From Actinomycetes bacterium (GTDB lineage Bacteria > Actinomycetota > Thermoleophilia > Solirubrobacterales > Solirubrobacteraceae): a DNA stretch of 19,122 nucleotides. Location of the stretch: positions 1 to 19,122 of the forward strand of contig JAEYAL010000262.1 in NCBI GenBank assembly GCA_023404805.1, given 5' to 3'. The notes under the pieces were generated by a model. It made no database searches, was not told the origin of the DNA, and saw only the letters and a program-made list of their open reading frames with translations. How positions within the stretch are numbered: the stretch's first letter is position 1; every line of letters begins with the position of its first letter. Position numbers and translations under genes: made by a program. Shown here piece by piece: positions 1 to 7,781 of the stretch.

Positions 1-422
<422 letters not shown>

Positions 423-600
423 AGACTTGGTCCCTCTAATGAGGTCCAAGCACTTGGTAGAGTTTGTCAATTCATCGCGGGATGCTGGGTACACCAGAAC
501 ATCCCGAATTGACGGTTATTCATTGATCTCTCTTGCCCGCTGGCGCAGGCAAGAGACTAAAGCTCGACATTCTCCGTGTCCCCTTAGGACACGGGAATGC
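423..600 (-). promoter_or_regulatory. Pre-16S rRNA leader with four processing hairpins
   Basis: Transcribed leader of the rrn operon. Four inverted repeats are visible. 426-450 has outer arms CTTGG/CCAAG and inner arms CCTC/GAGG, directly beside the mature 16S end. 466-513 has arms GTCAATTC/GAATTGAC plus an inner GGGATG/CATCCC. 529-556 has a perfect 9-bp stem TCTCTTGCC/GGCAAGAGA. 574-594 has an 8-bp stem CCGTGTCC/GGACACGG. In rRNA operons the leader pairs with the 16S-23S spacer to make RNase III processing stalks. That partner lies outside the window, so the processing role is inferred. The region has lower GC than the flanking genes. Confidence 0.7.
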
Positions 601-602
601 AA

Positions 603-620
603 TCTGCTGAGTTTTCAAGG
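603..620 (-). promoter_or_regulatory. boxA-like rRNA antitermination site
   Basis: The minus strand reads CCTTGAAAACTCAGCAGA. This closely resembles the rrn boxA of Gram-positives (CTTTGAAAACT type), which binds NusB-S10 to make rRNA transcription termination-resistant. It lies downstream of the two candidate promoters and upstream of the leader hairpins, which is the expected order. Identification rests on motif and position only. Confidence 0.65.
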
Positions 621-696
621 ACCGTCGCGCTCGCTCGTGATGAGGGTCGCTCATCTCGATCTCGCGAAGGAGATCCGGCTCGTCACCGGGCGAGAG

Positions 697-705
697 ACCT
701 TAGCA
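697..705 (-). promoter_or_regulatory. Candidate rrn promoter P2, extended -10 TGCTAAGGT
   Basis: The minus strand carries TGCTAAGGT, which fits an extended -10 of the form TGnTAnnnT. It lies ~85 nt before boxA and ~275 nt before the 16S 5' end. No good TTGACA-like -35 is seen 16-18 nt upstream, as is common for extended -10 promoters. It sits in the second copy (in transcription order) of a 27-nt repeat whose other copy holds the same element. Confidence 0.5.
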
Positions 706-738
706 GACTCTCGCGGCGCCGGAGTGGCCGGGCGGAAG

Positions 739-747
739 ACTTTAGCA
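739..747 (-). promoter_or_regulatory. Candidate rrn promoter P1, extended -10 TGCTAAAGT
   Basis: The minus strand carries TGCTAAAGT, exactly 42 nt upstream of the P2 element and embedded in the same repeated context (GCGAGAGTC before it). Tandem promoters are usual for rRNA operons. The conserved spacing and the TGnTAnnnT pattern support this. The absence of a clear -35 hexamer keeps the confidence moderate. Confidence 0.5.
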
Positions 748-832
748 GACTCTCGCTCGGGCCGGACTCGCCGGGCGCTTGCGTCTCGGTCAGTGCCGAT
801 CAGCAGCGCCCGAAGGAAGATACACATGCCGT

Positions 833-850
833 TCACGACGTGCGTCGTGA
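833..850. promoter_or_regulatory. Perfect 18-bp palindrome upstream of the rrn promoters
   Basis: TCACGACG-TG-CGTCGTGA is a perfect inverted repeat lying 86 nt upstream of candidate P1. Its short loop and lack of a T tract make a transcription-factor site more plausible than a terminator. No binding protein can be named from sequence alone. A weak TATCTT -10-like element lies just downstream at 817-822 on the minus strand. Confidence 0.35.
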
Positions 851-888
851 CCTAGCCGTTTTGCGGCTCGATTTGGCCCCCGAAACGG

Positions 889-938
889 CGAAACCCCCGA
901 GATCTCGGGGGTTTCGGCTTCGAAAAACTTTTTTCGAA
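889..938 (-). terminator. Terminator region between tyrS and the rrn operon (28-bp perfect palindrome plus AT-rich inverted repeat)
   Basis: 889-916 is a perfect 28-bp palindrome with arms CGAAACCCCCGAGA and TCTCGGGGGTTTCG. Beside it, 919-938 holds TTCGAAAAA and TTTTTCGAA separated by two bases. tyrS ends at 989 on the minus strand, so its transcript meets the AT-rich repeat first and then the GC-rich hairpin. A further small hairpin (GGGC/GCCC, 961-974) sits 14 nt after the tyrS stop. Being symmetric, the structure could stop RNA polymerase from either side and insulate rrn from tyrS read-through. Confidence 0.65.
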
Positions 939-988
939 TTCGCTGGATCTGGCCAGATTTGGGCTTTCGGGCCCTTGACAAGAGGCCG

Positions 989-2188
989 TCAGGCCACTTT
1001 GACCCGGGCAAACCGCCGCTTGCCGAGCTGCAGCACCCGCCCGTCGAGCGTTGCGGCCTGGACATCGAGCTGCTCCCCCGGAAGGACGTCGCCATCACAG
1101 CGGACTGCGCCCTGTACCAGGAGCCGCCGTGCGGACGACCGAGACTCCCCAAACGCCGAGGCGAGGATCGCCGGCAGATGGACCTCCCCTGCGGCCACCT
1201 CGACCTCGGGGATGTCGTCCGGCAGGGCCTTGTCGACGAACACGCGTTCAAAGGAAGCCGCCGCTCGCGCTGCCGCCTCCGCGTCATGGAACCGCTCGAC
1301 CAGCCGGCGGGCGAGCTGGTGCTTGGCGTCGCGGGGGCCGACGTCGGACGGCACCCCCTCGCCGAGAAGCAGGTCGAAGTACTGGGGCATCGCCGCGTCC
1401 GGGATCGAGAGGACCTTGCCGTACATCTCGTCCGGGGCATCGCGAACCCCGATCTGGTTCCCATACGACTTCGACATCTTCCGCTCGCCATCCACGCCCG
1501 GGAGGATCGGCATCGTCAGGACCGACTGCTGGCGGACCCCGAACGCCTTCTGCACATCGCGCCCGAGAAGGAGGTTGAACTTCTGATCGGTCCCCCCGAG
1601 CTCGATGTCGGCCTTGATCGCCACCGAGTCGTACGCCTGCATGATCGGGTAGAGGAGCTCGAGCACGGTGATCGGGCGATGCGCCGCGAACCGCTTCGCG
1701 AAGTCGTCGCGCTCCAGGAGCTGGGCGACCGTCGTCGTCCGCAGGAGCCCGAACAGCTGGCTGAGGCTCATGTCGAGCCACTCTGAGTTCCGCACGACTT
1801 CCACGCGCGCGGGATCGAGCACCTTGAACGCCTGCTCTTTGTACGTCGCCGCGTTCGCGTCGATCGCCGAGTCATCGAGCACCGGACGCGTGGAGTCCCG
1901 GCCGGACGGGTCACCAACGCGCGCGGTCATGTCGCCGATCAGCAGCACGACCTGGTGGCCCGCGTCCTGGAGCTCGCGCAGCTTCTGGAGGACCACGGTG
2001 TGTCCGAGATGGATATCCGGGGCGGTCGGATCGAGTCCGAGTTTGGCCCGGAGCGGTCGCCCCTCTTCACGTGCGCGCGCGAGCTGGGACACCAGGGCCC
2101 CCGCTGGGAGGGCGTCAGAGACGTTCCGGGTGAGCCAGTCCGCAGTACGGCGATCGTCGTCGGTGGGGACCAGCTGGGGTTCGGACAT
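989..2188 (-). CDS. tyrS: Tyrosyl-tRNA synthetase (TyrZ-like)
   Basis: Class Ic aminoacyl-tRNA synthetase that charges tRNA-Tyr in the cytoplasm. At 399 aa it is a normal length. Visible features are the HIGH-type signature HLGH at residues 60-63 within GLDPTAPDIHLGH, LLIGDMTARVGDPSGR at ~82-97, the tyrosine-pocket region ELGGTDQKFNLL at ~196-207, the KMSKS loop at 237-241, and a C-terminal S4 RNA-binding domain from about 335 to the end. The opening pattern matches the TyrZ subgroup better than E. coli TyrS. The frame is open three codons further to a TTG at 2195-2197, but the ATG is preferred. No Shine-Dalgarno is visible. A TACCAT -10-like hexamer ends 8 nt before the ATG, so the mRNA may be leaderless. 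The gene is divergent from the PBP gene and upstream of rrn, which is transcribed in the same direction. Confidence 0.96.
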   Translation of the reverse strand: MSEPQLVPTDDDRRTADWLTRNVSDALPAGALVSQLARAREEGRPLRAKLGLDPTAPDIHLGHTVVLQKLRELQDAGHQVVLLIGDMTARVGDPSGRDSTRPVLDDSAIDANAATYKEQAFKVLDPARVEVVRNSEWLDMSLSQLFGLLRTTTVAQLLERDDFAKRFAAHRPITVLELLYPIMQAYDSVAIKADIELGGTDQKFNLLLGRDVQKAFGVRQQSVLTMPILPGVDGERKMSKSYGNQIGVRDAPDEMYGKVLSIPDAAMPQYFDLLLGEGVPSDVGPRDAKHQLARRLVERFHDAEAAARAAASFERVFVDKALPDDIPEVEVAAGEVHLPAILASAFGESRSSARRLLVQGAVRCDGDVLPGEQLDVQAATLDGRVLQLGKRRFARVKVA

Positions 2189-2196
2189 CAGGGCCA

Positions 2197-2206
2197 ATGG
2201 TAGAGT
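2197..2206. promoter_or_regulatory. Back-to-back -10 elements for tyrS and the PBP gene
   Basis: Only 75 bp separate the divergent start codons. On the plus strand TGGTAGAGT (2198-2206) is an extended -10 that would start transcription near 2213, giving the PBP gene a ~50-nt leader. On the minus strand the overlapping TACCAT (2197-2202) is spaced for a leaderless tyrS transcript. If both are real, the two promoters compete for the same DNA. Inference from motif and spacing only. Confidence 0.35.
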
Positions 2207-2263
2207 CCGCGGCTTCCGGGAGGGCAGCCACCCCCGCTCTTCGGTCGCCCCCGGATCCCTTCC

Positions 2264-4549
2264 ATGCCCCGCAGCGCTCGCAGCCGTGAACCTCGCACGC
2301 GGACGAGGATCAAGTTCCTACGGATCCTCTTCGTGGCCGCAGGCATCCTGTTTCTGTCCGGGATCTCCGTCCTGTTCGGGATGATGATGGCCGTCGCGCC
2401 CGACGTGAAGCGCCTCTCCGCCGACACCAAGTTCCAGACGGCGAAGAACTCCACGCTCTACGACCGCGAGAACCACTTCCTCTCGGAGCTGACGTCCGAC
2501 GAGGGCCGCGTGATCCTCGGCAGCAAGGACATCGCGCCGGTGATGAAGCAGGCCGTGGTCGCCGTCGAGGACCAGCGCTTCTACGAGCACAAGGGCGTCG
2601 ACCTTCGCGGCGTCGCCCGCGCGCTCGCCAACGACATCACCGGCGGGCCCATCCAGGGCGCTTCGACGATCGAGCAGCAGTTCATCAAGGTCGTGTCGAA
2701 GGCCCAGGACGACCGCACGATCCCGTCGAAGATCCGCGAGACCGCCCTGGCGTACCACCTCTCGCACAAGTGGTCGAAGGACAAGGTCCTGACCGAGTAC
2801 CTCAACGCCATCTACTACGGCAACGGCGCGTACGGCATCGAGTCGGCCGCGCGTACGTACTTCGGGCGGGACGGCGAGTTCGTCGGCTGCGGCGAGCGCA
2901 AGAACCCCTGTGCCTCCCACCTGCGCCCCGCCCAGGCCGCGTTCCTGGCCGGGATCATCAACTCCCCCACGGCCAACGACCCTGTCGAGAACCCAGTCGA
3001 CTCCCAGAAGCGACGCGACATGGTCCTGACCAAGATGCGCGACCAGGGGATGATCAACCCGGTCGCCTACCAAGACGCCCTCGCCGAGTCGATCCCCACC
3101 GAAGACCAGATCCAGCCGCCCAAAGTGCGGCTGAGCAGCCCCGGATCCGGCTACTTCGTCGGCTGGATCCGCAGCCAGCTCGTGCGCGACGTCGGCGCGC
3201 GGACCGCCTTTGAAGGCGGCCTGCGCGTGCGCACCACGCTCGACGCGAAGATGCAGAAGGCCGCGGAGGAGTCGATCGGCGCGTGGCTCGGCGGCGGTGG
3301 ACCGACCGCCTCGATGGTCGTGATCGACAACGGCACGGGCGAAGTCCGCGCGATGGTCGGCGGATCCAACTTCGAAGACCATCCCTTCAACATCGCGACG
3401 CAGGGGCGCCGCCAGCCGGGCTCGTCGTTCAAGCCGTTCGTGCTCGCGTCCGCGCTGCGAGCCGGGATCAGCCCGAGCTCGACCTGGGAGTCCCGGAAGA
3501 TCGAGTTCACGGTCAACAAGAAGACCGGCGAGAAGTTCCAGGTCAACAACTACGAGAACAACTACTCGGGGATCACGACGCTCGCCAACGCCACGGCCTT
3601 CTCTGACAACTCCGTCTTCGCGCAGGTCGGCATCCGCGTCGGCACCAAGAAGGTCGCGCGGCTCGCGTCCGAGATGGGCATCCGCACCCCGGTCTCCTCG
3701 AACTACGCCGTCACGCTCGGCGCGCCGAAGGTCGGCGTCACGCCGCTGGATCTCGCGCACGCGTACGAGACCTTCGCGACCGGCGGCAAGCGCATCTCGG
3801 GCACGCTCGGCGCGCCGAACCGCGGCCCGGTCGGGATGCTCTCGATCGACGGGCCCGACACGGAGAACGACGAGGAGAACCGCAAGACCGCCAAGCGCGT
3901 CATCTCCGAGGGCGTCGCACGCCAGACCATGGGCATCCTCACGGGCGTCGTGCGGATCGGCTCAGGCAAGAACGCCTCGGTCCCCGGCCATGTCGTGTGG
4001 GGCAAGACCGGCACGACCGAGAACTACGGAGACGCCTGGTTCGTGGGCTCGAGCGAGGACCTGACCGTCGCAGTCTGGGTCGGCTATCCCGACCAGACCA
4101 AGCCGATGCTCACCGAATACCAAGGTGGCGAGGTAGCCGGCGGCACCTTCCCGGCGCAGATCTTCCGCACGTTCATGATCAAGGCGCTCGCGCTCGAGAA
4201 GGCCAAGCGCGACGAGATCTGCGCGGAGAAGGCGAAGACGAAGAAGCCGTGCAAGGAAGATGAGGAGCCGACCACGCCCGCCTACGGGACGAACCCGGCG
4301 CCATCTGGCACGACCGCCACGCCGTCGACGACGACGCCGAGCGCCGGCGGCGGGTCGGGCGGCACGGCGCCGCAGACCGGCGGGTCCGGCGGGAACGGCG
4401 GGACCGGGAACTCCGGGACGCCTGCGGCGCCTACGCCTGAGCGGCAGACGCCCGCGACGCCGCCGGCTGCCCCGCCGGCACAGCAGACTCCGCCTGCCGA
4501 CGGTGGCGGCGGTGACGACGCCGGCGGCGTCACCCCGGGCGGCACGTAA
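2264..4549 (+). CDS. Class A penicillin-binding protein (GT51 transglycosylase / transpeptidase)
   Basis: Bifunctional peptidoglycan synthase that polymerises lipid II and cross-links the stem peptides outside the membrane. It has a basic cytoplasmic tail (residues 1-20), one membrane segment (~20-43) and the GT51 domain with EDQRFYEHKGVD at 102-113 (catalytic Glu102), GASTIEQQ at 122-129 and YLNAIYYGNGAYGIESAA at ~179-196. The transpeptidase domain has SxxK at 387-390 (nucleophile Ser387), SDN at 447-449 and KTG at 581-583. The tail from ~670 is Gly/Pro/Thr/Ser-rich and presumably disordered in the wall, as in mycobacterial PonA-type proteins. Two cysteine pairs outside the membrane (209/216 and 653/663) could form disulfides. 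The start is the first ATG before the basic tail; no clear Shine-Dalgarno is seen. It converges with the glycosylase gene, with 51 bp between stops and no strong terminator. Confidence 0.96.
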   Translation: MPRSARSREPRTRTRIKFLRILFVAAGILFLSGISVLFGMMMAVAPDVKRLSADTKFQTAKNSTLYDRENHFLSELTSDEGRVILGSKDIAPVMKQAVVAVEDQRFYEHKGVDLRGVARALANDITGGPIQGASTIEQQFIKVVSKAQDDRTIPSKIRETALAYHLSHKWSKDKVLTEYLNAIYYGNGAYGIESAARTYFGRDGEFVGCGERKNPCASHLRPAQAAFLAGIINSPTANDPVENPVDSQKRRDMVLTKMRDQGMINPVAYQDALAESIPTEDQIQPPKVRLSSPGSGYFVGWIRSQLVRDVGARTAFEGGLRVRTTLDAKMQKAAEESIGAWLGGGGPTASMVVIDNGTGEVRAMVGGSNFEDHPFNIATQGRRQPGSSFKPFVLASALRAGISPSSTWESRKIEFTVNKKTGEKFQVNNYENNYSGITTLANATAFSDNSVFAQVGIRVGTKKVARLASEMGIRTPVSSNYAVTLGAPKVGVTPLDLAHAYETFATGGKRISGTLGAPNRGPVGMLSIDGPDTENDEENRKTAKRVISEGVARQTMGILTGVVRIGSGKNASVPGHVVWGKTGTTENYGDAWFVGSSEDLTVAVWVGYPDQTKPMLTEYQGGEVAGGTFPAQIFRTFMIKALALEKAKRDEICAEKAKTKKPCKEDEEPTTPAYGTNPAPSGTTATPSTTTPSAGGGSGGTAPQTGGSGGNGGTGNSGTPAAPTPERQTPATPPAAPPAQQTPPADGGGGDDAGGVTPGGT

Positions 4550-4600
4550 GCCGCGAGTCCTCTGCGACGCCGCTGAGTTCAGCCCGGCCGATCCCAGCGG

Positions 4601-5242
4601 TCAGCCCAGCCGCGGGGCCGACACGCCCTTGCTGCCTGCAAGCGCGAAACGCCACGGCAGCTCGACCGCCTTCGTGATCCCGATCCGCGGGCCGGCCAGC
4701 ACTTGCGCGCCGGTCACTGGCGACCCTGGCGGCGCTGGCTCCAGGCGGAAACCTCCGCCGACGAGCAGGTCGACGCCGTCGTCGCCGAGGTCGACACCGA
4801 GCGCGGTCCCGATGCGGCCCGGGCCGGGCACTGCGACGGTCCCTTCGGCGCCGGGGCCGGAGACATCGGCCAAGGCGCCGCGGATCAGCACCGCCGACGC
4901 CACGTCCTGGTCGCCGGTGACGACGTTCACGAGGTGGTGGATCCCGTACGAGAGGTAGACGTACGAGTGCCCGGCAGGGCGGCCGAGCTTCTCGGCCCGC
5001 GCCGTGTGGCCGCCATAGCCGTGGCAGGCGGGCTCTGCCTGGTGGTAGGCCTCGGTCTCGACGATCGTCAGCGCCCCGGCTTCCGTCACGATCCGGCAGC
5101 CGATCAGCCCGATCGCCGCCTCGACGACGTCACCGCGCACCAGCGCCCGAAGGGCCTCGGCATCGGTCGGCGGCGCTGCGATGTAGGGGCCTTCCGGCCA
5201 GGCCGGAAGGCTCACCGGGGCCGCGCGGTCAGGCGGCGCCAC
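4601..5242 (-). CDS. mpg: DNA-3-methyladenine glycosylase (AAG/MPG family)
   Basis: Base-excision repair enzyme that removes alkylated purines such as 3-methyladenine. The family core is clear: IVETEAY at ~60-66 with the presumed catalytic glutamate at 62, GGHTAR at ~77-82, SYVYLSYGIHHLVNVV at ~93-108, and the C-terminal LAGPRIGITKAVELPWRF block. The usual RN after the GxT motif is replaced by RAE, a modest divergence. The frame is open upstream into argH to 5335. I choose the GTG at 5240-5242, two bases after the argH stop, because it gives the usual ~210-aa length and fits translational coupling. A second GTG at 5214-5216 is an alternative. No Shine-Dalgarno is visible for either, so the N-terminus is uncertain. 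It is the last gene of the minus-strand run, with no functional link to amino-acid synthesis. Confidence 0.88.
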   Translation of the reverse strand: MAPPDRAAPVSLPAWPEGPYIAAPPTDAEALRALVRGDVVEAAIGLIGCRIVTEAGALTIVETEAYHQAEPACHGYGGHTARAEKLGRPAGHSYVYLSYGIHHLVNVVTGDQDVASAVLIRGALADVSGPGAEGTVAVPGPGRIGTALGVDLGDDGVDLLVGGGFRLEPAPPGSPVTGAQVLAGPRIGITKAVELPWRFALAGSKGVSAPRLG

Positions 5243-5244
5243 GG

Positions 5245-6606
5245 TTAGAGGTCGAGGACGGCGCGCGCCTGAGCCAGCTGCTCTTGGACGCGCGCGAGCG
5301 ACGTGCCGCCAAGCGACACCTTGGACTCCAGCCACGAGCGCTGGTCGAGGAGGCCGTAGACGTCCTGGTCGAGCAGCTCGCTCTGGGCCTGGTACTCCTC
5401 GAGCGTGAGCTCGGACAGCTTGCGGCCGGATTCCACGGCGATCCGGACGAGCCCCGCGACGACGCCATGCGCCTCGCGGAACGGCATCCCGCGCTTGACG
5501 AGGAAGTCGGCGATGTCGGTCGCGGCGATGTTCTCGTCGGACGCGGCCTCGGCCATGCGCTCGCGCTTGAACGAGCAGGTCGAGAGCATGCCGTTGGCGG
5601 CGTCGAGGGTCACCGTCACGGTGTCGACGGCGTCGAAGACGTGCTCCTTGTCTTCCTGCAGATCCTTGTTGTAGGTCAGCGGCAGGGCGTGCATCACGCC
5701 GTGGAGCGCTGCCAGGTGGCCGACGACGCGCGGCGCCTTCCCGCGCAGCAGCTCACCGCAGTCGGGGTTCTTCTTCTGCGGCATGAGCGAGGAGCCGGAC
5801 GACCACGCGTCGGAGAGCTCCATGAAGCCGAACTCCTGGCTGCTCCACTGCACGATCTCGGCACCCAGACGCGAGAGGTGCGTGGAGACGACGGCGCACG
5901 CCTGGAGCAGATCGAGGGCGAAGTCGCGGTTGGACACCGCGTCGATCGAGTTCGGGACCACGCCGGCGAACCCGAGATCGCGGGCGACCATCGGGCGGTC
6001 GGTGTCGAAGTTCACGCCAGCCAGCGCGCCCGCGCCCAGCGGCAGGACGTCGGCCTGGCGGGCCGCGAAGCGGAAGCGCTCGCGGTCGCGGACCAGCATC
6101 CAGACGTAGGCCAGCAGGTGGTGCGAGAGGTAGACCGGCTGCGCGCGCTGCAGGTGCGTGTAGCCCGGCAGCGCCCAGTCGATGTGGGCCTCAGCGACGT
6201 CGATCAGCGTCCGCGCGAGCGTCTCGACCTGGTCGGCCAGGCGGACGGCGTGGTCTCGGGCGTAGAGAGCGAGGTCGGTCGCGACCTGGTCGTTGCGGGA
6301 GCGGCCCGTGTGGATCTTGCCGCCCGCGCGGCCCGCGATCTCGGTGACGCGCCGCTCGATCGCCATGTGGATGTCGACGTCGTCGTCGCGGAACGGGAAG
6401 CGGCCGCCGGCCAGCTCCTGCTCGACCTCGTCGAGGGCGGCGAGGATCGCGTCGCGGTCGTCATCGCCGATGATCCCGCGCGAAGCGAGCATCGATGCGT
6501 GGGCCCGCGACTGGGCCACGTCATAGGGCCAGAGCCGGCGATCGATCTCGAGCGACCGATCGAGCGCCTGGAAGAGTGGGTCCTGGGGCTCGGAGAAACG
6601 CGACAT
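5245..6606 (-). CDS. argH: Argininosuccinate lyase
   Basis: Last step of arginine synthesis: argininosuccinate is split into arginine and fumarate by a cytoplasmic homotetramer of the fumarase/aspartase superfamily. At 453 aa it is a normal length. The superfamily signature GSSLMPQKKNPD is at 271-282 (flexible catalytic-serine loop), HTGRSRNDQVATD is at 99-111, and GYTHLQRAQP at ~148-157 holds the catalytic His region. The start is the ATG preceding MSRFSEPQDP, typical for the family; no Shine-Dalgarno is seen. It lies 47 bp after the DegT aminotransferase gene and 2 bp before the glycosylase start, so it is probably part of the same transcript. No other arg gene is in the window. Confidence 0.97.
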   Translation of the reverse strand: MSRFSEPQDPLFQALDRSLEIDRRLWPYDVAQSRAHASMLASRGIIGDDDRDAILAALDEVEQELAGGRFPFRDDDVDIHMAIERRVTEIAGRAGGKIHTGRSRNDQVATDLALYARDHAVRLADQVETLARTLIDVAEAHIDWALPGYTHLQRAQPVYLSHHLLAYVWMLVRDRERFRFAARQADVLPLGAGALAGVNFDTDRPMVARDLGFAGVVPNSIDAVSNRDFALDLLQACAVVSTHLSRLGAEIVQWSSQEFGFMELSDAWSSGSSLMPQKKNPDCGELLRGKAPRVVGHLAALHGVMHALPLTYNKDLQEDKEHVFDAVDTVTVTLDAANGMLSTCSFKRERMAEAASDENIAATDIADFLVKRGMPFREAHGVVAGLVRIAVESGRKLSELTLEEYQAQSELLDQDVYGLLDQRSWLESKVSLGGTSLARVQEQLAQARAVLDL

Positions 6607-6653
6607 CTGCGGCTAGTTTCGCGAATCCGGGCGGGAGATGCGGGATGGGGCGT

Positions 6654-7781
6654 TCACGCCGTGCCGAGCAGCAGCTGCGCGAGCCGCTCGACGACCTGCG
6701 CCACCTGGCCTTGCGTCATCGCCGGGAAGAACGGGAGCGCCAGCGACCGCGCGCCGATGTCTTCGCAGACGGGGAACATCCCCTCGCGGTACCCGAGATC
6801 GCGGTAGAAGCTGAAGAGGTGGATCGGCGGCAGATACGGCTTGCAGTCGATGCCGCCGGCGCGCAGGCCGCGGATCGTCTCGTCGCGGTCGATCCCGTTG
6901 GGAACCTGCACCACGAACACGAACCAGCCGCGCTTCTCATCGCCGCGGTCCTCGCACGGGAGCGCCAGGCCGGTCCGGGCGGCGAGGTCTGCAAGGGCCG
7001 CGCGGTACCAGCCTGCGACCTTCGCGCGGTCGGCGAGCATCTGGTCGAGGCGGCCGAGCTGGGCGACGCCGAGCCCGGCCTGCAGCTCCGACATCCGGTA
7101 GTTGAACCCGAGGCGGTCGTGGTCGAGCCAGCCCATGTCGGGTGCGCGGCCCTGGTTGCGCTCACTGCCGATCCGCTCCGCGACGGCGTCGTCGTTCGTG
7201 ACGACCATGCCGCCTTCGCCGGTGGCCAGCTGTTTGTTGGCGTAGAAGGCGAACACCGCGCTGTGGCCCCGGCCGCCGACGGGCGTGCCGTCGGCGTGGG
7301 TCGCGCCGAGGGCCTCGCAGGCGTCCTCGACGATCGGGAACCCGTGGCGCTCGAGCGCGGGCGTGTCAGCGGGGTAGCCGAAGATGTGGACAGGCAGGAG
7401 CGCCTTGGTCTTGGGGCCGATCGCGTCGGCGGCTGCGGCCGCGTCGAGGTTCAGCGTGACCGGGTCGATGTCGACGAACTTCGGCACCGCACGCTCGAAC
7501 AGCACCGCGTTGGCGCTCGCGATGAAGCTCAGCGGCGAGGTGACGACCTCGTCGCCCTCCCCCACTCCTGCGGCGCGAAGCGCGAGGTGCAGGCCGGCCG
7601 TGCCGCTCGAGGTGGCGCGCCCGTGCTTGACGCCGATCCGGGCCGCGAGCCCTTCCTCGAAGGCGATGGTCTTGCGGCCGAGCGACAGCTGGCCGGAGCG
7701 CAGGACTTCGAGGACCTCGCGCTCTTCGGCCTCTCCGATCACCGGCTGGGCCATCGGGACCGTGATCGGGATGGTGGTCAC
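6654..7781 (-). CDS. DegT/DnrJ/EryC1/StrS-family PLP aminotransferase
   Basis: Fold-type I PLP enzyme of the family that mostly transfers amino groups onto nucleotide-linked keto-sugars. It has 375 aa from the chosen GTG. Visible features are TSSGTAGLHLAL at ~57-68 (phosphate-binding loop), SPLSFIASANAV at ~82-93, VEDACEALGA at ~151-160 (Asp153 contacting the pyridine ring) and FYANKQLATGEGG at ~179-191, with Lys183 the expected Schiff-base lysine. The GTG overlaps the cimA stop as GTGA, and GAGGG lies ~8 nt upstream, so translational coupling to cimA is likely. No sugar-nucleotide genes are nearby, so the substrate is unknown. Its place between cimA and argH may be chance, or may mean a role in amino-acid metabolism. 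Starts further upstream inside cimA are unlikely. Confidence 0.92.
   Translation of the reverse strand: MTTIPITVPMAQPVIGEAEEREVLEVLRSGQLSLGRKTIAFEEGLAARIGVKHGRATSSGTAGLHLALRAAGVGEGDEVVTSPLSFIASANAVLFERAVPKFVDIDPVTLNLDAAAAADAIGPKTKALLPVHIFGYPADTPALERHGFPIVEDACEALGATHADGTPVGGRGHSAVFAFYANKQLATGEGGMVVTNDDAVAERIGSERNQGRAPDMGWLDHDRLGFNYRMSELQAGLGVAQLGRLDQMLADRAKVAGWYRAALADLAARTGLALPCEDRGDEKRGWFVFVVQVPNGIDRDETIRGLRAGGIDCKPYLPPIHLFSFYRDLGYREGMFPVCEDIGARSLALPFFPAMTQGQVAQVVERLAQLLLGTA

Larger units (their letters stand above)
688..756 (-). repeat. Imperfect direct repeat, 27-nt units at 42-nt period
   Basis: Units 688-714 and 730-756 share GGGCG at one end and TTAGCAGACTCTCGC at the other, with three mismatches in the middle. 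Each unit contains one of the two candidate rrn -10 elements, so the repeat probably arose by promoter duplication. Confidence 0.75.

Noticed and set aside
4270..4546. The PBP C-terminal Gly/Pro/Ser/Thr tail as a frameshift artefact
   Set aside because: The frame stays open with a consistent third-position GC bias and ends in a normal stop. Disordered tails of this kind are common in actinobacterial class A PBPs.
5284..6807. 507-aa plus-strand open frame antisense to argH
   Set aside because: Long antisense frames are expected in high-GC DNA. The translation is an Arg/Val/Asp-rich shadow of argH with no family features.
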